DNA of 11,768 bases. It comes from Thermoflexibacter sp. GTDB taxonomy: Bacteria > Bacteroidota > Bacteroidia > Cytophagales > Thermoflexibacteraceae. Every line of letters starts with the position of its first letter. Position 1 is the stretch's first letter. The stretch is taken from positions 1 through 11,768 of the forward strand of contig JALOMS010000082.1 in the NCBI GenBank assembly GCA_025455345.1, in the 5' to 3' direction. Positions 7,105-11,768 of the stretch are shown one piece after another. Below the pieces are notes generated by a model. The model ran no database searches, had not been told where the DNA came from, and was given only the letters and a program-made list of their open reading frames with translations. The translations under genes were made by a program, and so were the position numbers.

Positions 7105-7839
7105 TTACTTACCAATTTTGAAACCAAGACCAATATTGAAAGCCCAACCTCTTGTACGAACGTCAGAGTTACCAAGACCGATAGAACCGATGTACTGATC
7201 GCCTAAGCCATAAGTATTATTTACATCAGTGATACCATGTCTGTAACGAGCATCTACCATCAAAGTAGCAAACTTAATGTCAAAATCAAGACCAAGACCA
7301 ACGATCATCGCCCAATCCATTGCCTTGAAGTTGTTAGTAGCATCTACACGATACTTTAATGGAGTACCAGCACCTGTTACACCTTCTACGTTACCAGTAG
7401 CATACACATTAGCGTCCATAGATGGACCAATAAAGATTTTTGGCTCATATACAGAGAGAATAGGCAACTTGAAGTAAGTCAATAAGTTTGCCTGAACATT
7501 GCTCAATCTGTAATCAGTCATTCTTGGACCGTTAGTAGCTTCTGTTGTAAAACGAGATGCTCCGCTTTGTGAGAAACCAACCTCTAAAGCTGTACCTACC
7601 CAGCTATTGAAGTTCAAGTGAGCAAAAGCTAACGCTTGACCACCAGAGTAGTAGTTAGTAGCACTAAAGTTGTGTGATACCAACATTTTGTTTACAGTTA
7701 AGCCACCTTTCACACCGATAAGGAAGCTTGATTTCTTCTCAGGTTTAGCCGCGTCTTGTGCCTGTAAATTGCTAAACGAAAAAGCAAAAATAGTAGCAAG
7801 AGCCACCAACAAGCTTAATTTTTTCAAACCTTTTTTCAT
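7105..7839 (-). CDS. Outer-membrane beta-barrel protein, porin family (OMP_b-brl_2 type)
   Basis: A 244-residue exported protein. Residues 1-28 form a classical signal peptide: basic MKKGLKK, hydrophobic core LSLLVALATIFAF, then SNLQAQ, with cleavage likely near Ala27/Gln28. The mature part begins with a charged linker (DAAKPEKKSS) and then runs of alternating hydrophobic and polar strands rich in Gly, Tyr and Phe: FLIGVKGGLTVNKML, WVGTALEVGFSQSG, PKIFIGPSMDANVYATG, WAMIVGLGLDFDIKFATLMV, and a closing strand GWAFNIGLGFKIGK. This is the usual Bacteroidota 'porin family / PorT-like' barrel; specific function is unknown. A longer frame begins at 7899, but the start at 7839 restores the signal peptide, and the likely promoter lies between the two. 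The gene uses many GGT, ATC, AAC, TAC and CGT codons, unlike its neighbours, which suggests high expression. Confidence 0.9.
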   Translation of the reverse strand: MKKGLKKLSLLVALATIFAFSFSNLQAQDAAKPEKKSSFLIGVKGGLTVNKMLVSHNFSATNYYSGGQALAFAHLNFNSWVGTALEVGFSQSGASRFTTEATNGPRMTDYRLSNVQANLLTYFKLPILSVYEPKIFIGPSMDANVYATGNVEGVTGAGTPLKYRVDATNNFKAMDWAMIVGLGLDFDIKFATLMVDARYRHGITDVNNTYGLGDQYIGSIGLGNSDVRTRGWAFNIGLGFKIGK

Positions 7840-7883
7840 GGATTGTAAGTGTTTTTCTTTAAGTTTATTAATAAATATACCAA

Positions 7884-7913
7884 CAAAATTACGTATCAAA
7901 AACGATATTCAAA
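7884..7913 (-). promoter_or_regulatory. Strong Bacteroidota promoter of the beta-barrel gene
   Basis: On the minus strand, TTTG (7910-7913), 18 bases, then TAATTTTG (7884-7891) match the Bacteroidota sigma-A consensus (TTTG, about 19 bases, TAnnTTTG) in full. Transcription would start near 7877, leaving an A-rich leader of roughly 38 bases before the ATG at 7839. The position also excludes the upstream ATG at 7899 as the start. This is the best promoter match I see in the window. Confidence 0.7.
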
Positions 7914-8228
7914 AAAAAATCGCTACAATTTACGCAAATTTTGCAACATAAAACAAATCAATAACAAAAATAAAAATACGATTTTTGCCCCGACTAATTA
8001 TGTTTTTAATTGCAAACTAATAGAAGATAAAGGTTTTAGTACATTCTATCAGTTTATTTCGAGAGCAAAAATAAATACTTTTTTCACTTTCCCAAAATTT
8101 AAGCTAACTTTCTTCTATAAAAAAGAGTTGAAATATTTAATTTGCTCTGATTTTATGCTATTAATCTTAGTATCGTTTTCTAAAACAACCTTGTGTATTT
8201 GTTTTTTTTAATATAATAAAAAATTTTA
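7914..8228. other. AT-rich divergent intergenic region upstream of queA
   Basis: About 315 bases of very AT-rich sequence separate the beta-barrel promoter from queA. A plus-strand frame can be read through it, but its product is a Lys/Phe/Asn/Ile run typical of translated AT-rich spacer, so I do not call it. I found no exact TAnnTTTG box for queA; TGTATTTG near 8194-8201 is one base off. No hairpins or repeats stood out. Confidence 0.6.
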
Positions 8229-9449
8229 ATGTCATCAATGAAACCTGAATTAGAACAAATTAATCTTTTAGACTACACTTATACACTTCCCGAAGACCGC
8301 ATAGCCAAGTTTCCACTTGCCGAGCGAGATAAGTCCAAATTATTAATCTTAGAATCTCAAAAAATAACTCATACGCAATTCAATAAAATCACTTCTTATC
8401 TGACTCCCGAAGATACTTTATTTTTTAATGATACGAAAGTCATTCCCGCGCGTTTGTACTTTCGCAAAAATACAGGGGCTATTGTAGAGATTTTTTTGCT
8501 CCACCCCATCAGCCCCTCAGAAGTACACTCGGCAATGATAAGTAATCAGTCATGCACTTGGGCGTGTGCCATAGGTAATCTTAAAAGATTGAGAAACGAA
8601 CAGATACTGCTACGAGAAGTAGATAGTGGTGGTCAAAAATTTGATTTGCAGGCAAAACTCATTGATTATGACAAGCAAATTGTAGAATTTTTTTGGAACA
8701 ATGTAGAGATTTCTTTTGCAGAACTGCTGACTTTGGTCGGCGAAATCCCTCTTCCTCACTATCTCAACCGCGAAGCAGAAGAAAGCGATAAGGAAAATTA
8801 TCAAACTGTTTATGCTAAAAATCAAGGTGCTGTAGCCGCTCCTACTGCGGGTTTGCATTTCACTAAAGAGCTTTTAGAAGAAATACAAAAATCTGGTGTA
8901 AAATTAGATTATTTGACCTTGCACGTCGCAGGAGGGACTTTCCAACCTATCCGACATGAGAAAATCATAGACCACCCAATGCACTCCGAGCAGATGGTAA
9001 TCAGTAAAAAAAATATAGAGAACCTTCTAAATAGTCAAAGAATCATTGCCGTAGGCACTACGTCCATGAGAACGCTGGAAAGTTTATACTGGTATGGAGT
9101 AAAACTCATGTCATTGGCTGATTCTTCCTTCCAAATCTCCAAATTGATGCCATATAGATATAATTCAGAGGTCTTACCTACCAGAGCAGAAGCTTTTGGA
9201 GAAGTCTTAAATTATATGCAAAACAACAAATTAGAAAAAATAAGTGGAGAAACAGAAATAATGATAGTTCCAAGCTACTCTTTTAGCGTATGTGATGGCT
9301 TAATTACAAACTTCCATTTGCCAAGTACGACCTTGATTCTATTAGTAGCGGCTTTTATTGGGGAGGCTTGGCGAGAGGTCTATCAGCAAGCCTTAGATAA
9401 CGATTATCGTTTTCTTAGTTTTGGAGATAGTTCCCTATTGTTTAGATAG
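8229..9449 (+). CDS. queA: S-adenosylmethionine:tRNA ribosyltransferase-isomerase QueA
   Basis: QueA transfers and isomerises the ribosyl part of SAM onto preQ1 at tRNA position 34, making epoxyqueuosine in the queuosine pathway. The 406-residue product has the family motifs in order: LPEDRIAKFPLAERDKSKLL (20-39), DTLFFNDTKVIPARL (62-76), GEIPLPHYL (171-179), YQTVYA (191-196), GAVAAPTAGLHFT (200-212), LHVAGGTFQP (231-240), GTTSMRTLES (276-285), LITNFHLPSTTLILLV (358-373) and YRFLSFGDSSLLF (393-405). It is about 50 residues longer than the E. coli enzyme; the extra length is between TTSMRTLES and ITNFHLP and is, as I recall, usual in Bacteroidota. ATG 8229 is the first in-frame start after a stop-rich spacer; Met4 is equally possible. 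No other queuosine gene is adjacent. Confidence 0.96.
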   Translation: MSSMKPELEQINLLDYTYTLPEDRIAKFPLAERDKSKLLILESQKITHTQFNKITSYLTPEDTLFFNDTKVIPARLYFRKNTGAIVEIFLLHPISPSEVHSAMISNQSCTWACAIGNLKRLRNEQILLREVDSGGQKFDLQAKLIDYDKQIVEFFWNNVEISFAELLTLVGEIPLPHYLNREAEESDKENYQTVYAKNQGAVAAPTAGLHFTKELLEEIQKSGVKLDYLTLHVAGGTFQPIRHEKIIDHPMHSEQMVISKKNIENLLNSQRIIAVGTTSMRTLESLYWYGVKLMSLADSSFQISKLMPYRYNSEVLPTRAEAFGEVLNYMQNNKLEKISGETEIMIVPSYSFSVCDGLITNFHLPSTTLILLVAAFIGEAWREVYQQALDNDYRFLSFGDSSLLFR

Positions 9450-9704
9450 ATATAAGGTTTAAGGTTCAATGAATTGTAGCTCTTGTCAAGCATTTTGGTT
9501 TCGTTCGGTATTCTGTATTCATGATTCGATATTTTTAGAAAAAAGCAAGAGAGATGATGTTTCCGTCTTGGTATGTTACTATCCAGAAACTTTTATTCAA
9601 TTACTCACACAAATATGAAATGAAACAATCAAATAATTATAATATTGATTATTAGGGCTTTATATTATTGTAAGGTTAAAAAATTTTGAGATATGCTAAG
9701 TATT

Positions 9705-9727
9705 ATTACTTAAGTTTTTTAAGTAAT
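9705..9727. repeat. Inverted repeat upstream of the response regulator gene
   Basis: ATTACTTAA (9705-9713) and TTAAGTAAT (9719-9727) are perfect 9-bp inverted arms around the 5-base loop GTTTT. It could be a dimeric regulator's operator or an RNA hairpin ending the queA transcript. It has no U tract directly after the right arm, and it lies 174 bases before the regulator's ATG. Confidence 0.5.
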
Positions 9728-9762
9728 TGAACTTATTTTTCCATTTTTTTAAGTTAATTGAA
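9715..9762. repeat. Imperfect direct repeat
   Basis: TTTTTTAAGTAATTGAA (9715-9731) recurs as TTTTTTAAGTTAATTGAA (9745-9762), differing by one inserted T, about 30 bases or three helical turns apart. The first copy overlaps the right arm of the inverted repeat at 9705-9727. Spacing on one DNA face would suit a pair of protein sites, but low sequence complexity makes chance possible. Confidence 0.45.
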
Positions 9763-9900
9763 TGTTATGGTTAATATTTTGCTAAATATAAATCACAAGT
9801 TGGAATAATCATACTATACGTTTGTCGCTTATTACTTAGATGACCAACTTTTTGACTGAATTTTGTATTTGATTAACCTATTAAGTAGTTTATTGATAAG

Positions 9901-10554
9901 ATGATACAATTAATGTTGGTTGATGACCACCAAATCATCAGAGATGGAATTAAGCAGTTACTTACCAATGAAAGTGATATTAAAGTAGTAGCCGAAGCCT
10001 CCAATGTAAAAGAAGCACTCAAACATTTGGATACGATACGCCCTAATATTGTAATGACGGATTTATCTATGCCTAATGGAAGCGGGTTTGACTTTATCAA
10101 ATCGGTAACAGCCACACACACAGACATCAAAGTAGTAGTGCTAAGTATGCACGTAGAGGAGGCGTATATTCGCAAAGCAATAGAGTTAGGTGTATCTGGT
10201 TATATGCCTAAAGATATTTCAAAATTTGAGTTAGTAGAAGCGATTCAGACCGTAGCAAGAGGCGAAATGTATTTTAGTAGTACCGTTTCTAAAGTAATGA
10301 TGAACAATATGGTCAAGAAGGTACGCAAAAACGAACAAGCGGCACAGGCAACTGCCAAGCTGACTCAAAGAGAGAAAGAAATAGTAAAATTGATTTTAGA
10401 TGGAATGAGTAGCCCAGAAATAGCAGAGAAACTGTTTATCAGTCATCGTACCGTAGAGAATCACCGTGCGAATATTATGAACAAACTCAAAGTTCGTAAT
10501 ACAATAGAGCTGGTAAAGAAAGTTTTAGAAAACGAGTTTTGGGACCAAGATTAG
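9901..10554 (+). CDS. NarL/FixJ-type response regulator (REC + LuxR HTH)
   Basis: A 217-residue two-component response regulator and DNA-binding transcription factor. The receiver domain (about 1-120) has the acidic pair Asp8/Asp9 (MLVDDHQIIRDG) and phosphoacceptor Asp54 (VMTDLSMPNGSG). Ser82 lies in VVVLSMH, and Lys104 in SGYMPKD. A short linker (121-153) leads to a LuxR-type helix-turn-helix: LTQREKEIVKLILDGMSSPE (154-173), IAEKLFISHRTVENHRANIM (174-193), NKLKVRNTIELVKKVL (194-209). All receiver and helix-turn-helix residues look intact, so it should be phosphorylation-dependent. No histidine kinase lies next to it, so it is an orphan within this window and its signal and targets are unknown. 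The repeats 140-200 bases upstream are candidates for regulatory sites, possibly its own. Confidence 0.94.
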   Translation: MIQLMLVDDHQIIRDGIKQLLTNESDIKVVAEASNVKEALKHLDTIRPNIVMTDLSMPNGSGFDFIKSVTATHTDIKVVVLSMHVEEAYIRKAIELGVSGYMPKDISKFELVEAIQTVARGEMYFSSTVSKVMMNNMVKKVRKNEQAAQATAKLTQREKEIVKLILDGMSSPEIAEKLFISHRTVENHRANIMNKLKVRNTIELVKKVLENEFWDQD

Positions 10555-10594
10555 GATTATTCGTATAAGTAAAGCGATAAGTAATCTGGAAAAA

Positions 10595-10648
10595 TAATAA
10601 TGCTAAATTAGGTTTGAAATCAAGTTCAAAGCTAATTTAGCATTATTA
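10595..10648. terminator. Long perfect hairpin between convergent genes
   Basis: A perfect 17-bp inverted repeat has arms at 10595-10611 and 10632-10648 (TAATAATGC... and ...GCATTATTA). A G-G mismatch leads to an inner 6-bp stem, TTTGAA (10613-10618) and TTCAAA (10625-10630), with loop ATCAAG. Five A residues (10590-10594) give a U tract on the minus strand, so it is a good terminator for the gtrA transcript. The plus-strand tail GTGATAAAAA is poorer. It also ends the response-regulator region by position. The stem is longer than most intrinsic terminators. Confidence 0.75.
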
Positions 10649-10672
10649 GTGATAAAAATTAATACAGTGATA

Positions 10673-11065
10673 TTATAAGAAAGTATAGTAATAATTAGCA
10701 AAAAAATTCCAAAATGCAGTAATGCCTACAGCCGCTAATTTAGCAATATAAAACTTCATTTTCATTTTATTGTGGACTATATAAACCACAATATTATTGA
10801 TAATCAACCCAATAGCATATATAGAGATAAACTTAGAATATTCAATAAATACATCTTGGTTTTGGCTTTCGAAAGTAAGTACACGATTGATAAAATAAAC
10901 ATTCGTTGCCCCCATAAAAAATCCAATACTGTTGGCAATATATTTATTCCACTTGAGTTTATCTTTGACAAAATAGGTAGCTGTAAAATCTACTACCATT
11001 CCATTGACCCCTACTACAATAAACTTGATGAATTTGATAAAGATGCTAATCCCAAGTTCGTTCAT
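10673..11065 (-). CDS. GtrA family membrane protein
   Basis: A 130-residue protein with four predicted membrane helices (about 9-30, 41-62, 76-98 and 105-128). It begins with the family pattern KFIKFIVVGVNGMVVDFTAT (11-30), has KWNKYIANSIGFFMGATNVYFINRVLTF (38-65) across the second helix, and ends FWNFFANYYYTFL. GtrA proteins are thought to help move polyprenyl-phosphate-linked sugars across the inner membrane for glycosylation of surface polysaccharides or teichoic acids. The start ATG (complement of 11063-11065) overlaps the TGA of the upstream glycosyltransferase by 4 bases (ATGA), so the two are translationally coupled and very likely work together. A strong hairpin terminator follows. 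The length and motifs are normal for the family. Confidence 0.93.
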   Translation of the reverse strand: MNELGISIFIKFIKFIVVGVNGMVVDFTATYFVKDKLKWNKYIANSIGFFMGATNVYFINRVLTFESQNQDVFIEYSKFISIYAIGLIINNIVVYIVHNKMKMKFYIAKLAAVGITAFWNFFANYYYTFL

Positions 11066-11768
11066 GATTTGAAAGTTTTTTTGCTAAACAAATTGTATTT
11101 TAAGATACAGTAAATTGCTCTGAAACCATCTTTCCATCCTATTTTTTTGCCTTCCTCATAAGTACGACCATAATAGGAAATACCAACTTCATAAATACGA
11201 ATCTTAGGCACGCGAGCTATTTTTGCTGTTATTTCTGGCTCGAAACCAAATCTATTTTCTTTTAATGCTATTTTTTGTATGGTCTCTGTTTTGAACATTT
11301 TATAACAAGTTTCCATATCTGTCAAGTTTAGATTGGTAAACATATTAGATAGAAAAGTGAGGAATTTATTGCCGATAGTATGCCAAAAGAATAGGATACG
11401 ATGAGCATTGCCTCCCATAAAACGAGAACCATAGACTACGTCGGCAAAACCGTCAATGACAGGTTGTAAGAGTATATTATATTCTTGAGGGTCATATTCT
11501 AAATCAGCGTCTTGGATGATTACATACTCTCCTTTAGATTTATCGATGCCTGTATGCAAAGCCGCTCCTTTTCCTTTATTGACTTCATGTTTGAAATATT
11601 GAATGTTGAGGTCAGGATTTTCATCTATATATTTCAGCACAGCTTCTTCTGTATTGTCTTTGGAACAGTCATTAATGATAATCACCTCTTTTTCGATATC
11701 ATTCAATAGTTTTACTATTTTTATTTTGTTGAGAATCAAATGAATCGTGCGTCCTTCATTATAAGCAG
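11062..11768 (-). CDS. Family 2 glycosyltransferase (polyprenyl/dolichyl-phosphate sugar synthase-like), 5' end beyond right edge
   Basis: An inverting GT-A glycosyltransferase of CAZy family GT2. It probably makes a polyprenyl-phosphate-linked sugar for its GtrA partner. The reading frame is open to the right edge: the first complete codons read AYNEGRTIHLIL, the usual N-terminal 'P(A)YNE' motif, so only about 8-10 residues and the start codon are missing. Visible motifs are VIIINDCSKDNT (nucleotide binding), GKGAALHTGID, VIIQDADLEYDP with the DxD-like Asp-Ala-Asp for metal and UDP/GDP-sugar, VYGSRFMGG, RFGFEPEITAKIAR and a C-terminal YYGRTYEEGKKIGWKDGF. There is no C-terminal membrane domain, as in soluble DPM1-type enzymes. 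A TTG at 11737-11739 could be read as a start but would remove the conserved motif. The sugar is not identifiable. Confidence 0.93.
   Translation of the reverse strand, partial: AYNEGRTIHLILNKIKIVKLLNDIEKEVIIINDCSKDNTEEAVLKYIDENPDLNIQYFKHEVNKGKGAALHTGIDKSKGEYVIIQDADLEYDPQEYNILLQPVIDGFADVVYGSRFMGGNAHRILFFWHTIGNKFLTFLSNMFTNLNLTDMETCYKMFKTETIQKIALKENRFGFEPEITAKIARVPKIRIYEVGISYYGRTYEEGKKIGWKDGFRAIYCILKYNLFSKKTFKS

Larger units (their letters stand above)
9450..9900. other. Long AT-rich spacer upstream of the response regulator
   Basis: About 450 bases without a convincing gene. A 49-codon frame (9469-9618) begins MNCSSCQAFWFRSVF and has a CxxC pair, but no promoter, family resemblance or supporting context, so I treat it as probable chance. 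The second half (about 9700-9840) is unusual in holding a 9-bp inverted repeat, an imperfect direct repeat and a repeated 10-mer, TTATTACTTA, at 9703-9712 and 9829-9838. No exact TAnnTTTG promoter for the regulator gene was found. Confidence 0.6.

Noticed and set aside
7849..8211. A 120-codon plus-strand frame in the spacer before queA
   Set aside because: The product is a run of Lys, Asn, Phe and Ile typical of translated AT-rich spacer. It overlaps the promoter and start of the minus-strand beta-barrel gene and shows no domain.
9469..9618. A 49-codon frame beginning MNCSSCQAFWF with a CxxC pair
   Set aside because: No promoter box, no family resemblance, and composition like the surrounding spacer. 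One CxxC in a short frame is easily chance.
10772..11113. A 113-codon plus-strand frame
   Set aside because: Antisense to GtrA and the end of the GT2 gene, both of which carry clear family motifs.
1..11768. A hidden defence, CRISPR, toxin-antitoxin or mobile-element system
   Set aside because: I looked for regular direct repeats, transposase or integrase motifs, nuclease or reverse-transcriptase motifs and paired small genes, and saw none. Nearly all genes fit ordinary housekeeping or envelope families.

Overview
The window looks like a chromosomal segment of a low-GC Bacteroidota bacterium, probably of the Cytophagia. The evidence is: AT-rich intergenic DNA; start codons without clear Shine-Dalgarno sequences; several matches to the Bacteroidota promoter (TTTG, then TAnnTTTG); an outer-membrane beta-barrel protein of the type common in that phylum; and a QueA of about 400 residues rather than about 350. 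The phylum call is fairly firm. Anything finer is a guess.

Layout. Positions 1-746 (minus) hold the first three quarters of the flotillin-like protein FloA, cut by the left edge. Upstream of it lies a two-helix membrane protein of unknown function (963-1553, minus). Two plus-strand genes follow: a MOSC-domain molybdenum-cofactor protein (1862-2686) and an unknown membrane-anchored protein (2799-3494). The second converges with a small unknown gene (3491-3853, minus) so tightly that the two stop codons share bases. From a divergent promoter region, a plus-strand run carries a NagX/HGSNAT-like membrane acetyltransferase (3982-5130), truA (5178-5930, TTG start) and a GT4 glycosyltransferase (5935-7044). 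It ends at a hairpin terminator shared with a convergent outer-membrane beta-barrel gene (7105-7839, minus), which has the best promoter in the window. queA (8229-9449) and an orphan NarL-type response regulator (9901-10554) follow on the plus strand, separated by a 450-base AT-rich spacer with inverted and direct repeats. A 17-bp perfect stem with an inner stem separates the regulator from a minus-strand pair: a GtrA-family membrane protein (10673-11065) overlapping by 4 bp a family 2 glycosyltransferase (11062 to beyond the right edge).

How the genes relate. Three functional strands are visible: tRNA modification (TruA, QueA), envelope and membrane biology (FloA, beta-barrel protein, NagX-like acetyltransferase) and glycan assembly (GT4, and GT2 plus GtrA). 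The GT2/GtrA pair is the one clear functional unit, a polyprenyl-phosphate sugar donor module. The others are mostly housekeeping genes placed side by side. I found no CRISPR array, transposase, tRNA, rRNA, toxin-antitoxin pair or recognisable defence cassette. I see no convincing new multi-gene system. The best leads are the uncharacterised membrane-anchored gene at 2799-3494 with its stop-overlapping neighbour, and the repeat-bearing region upstream of the response regulator.
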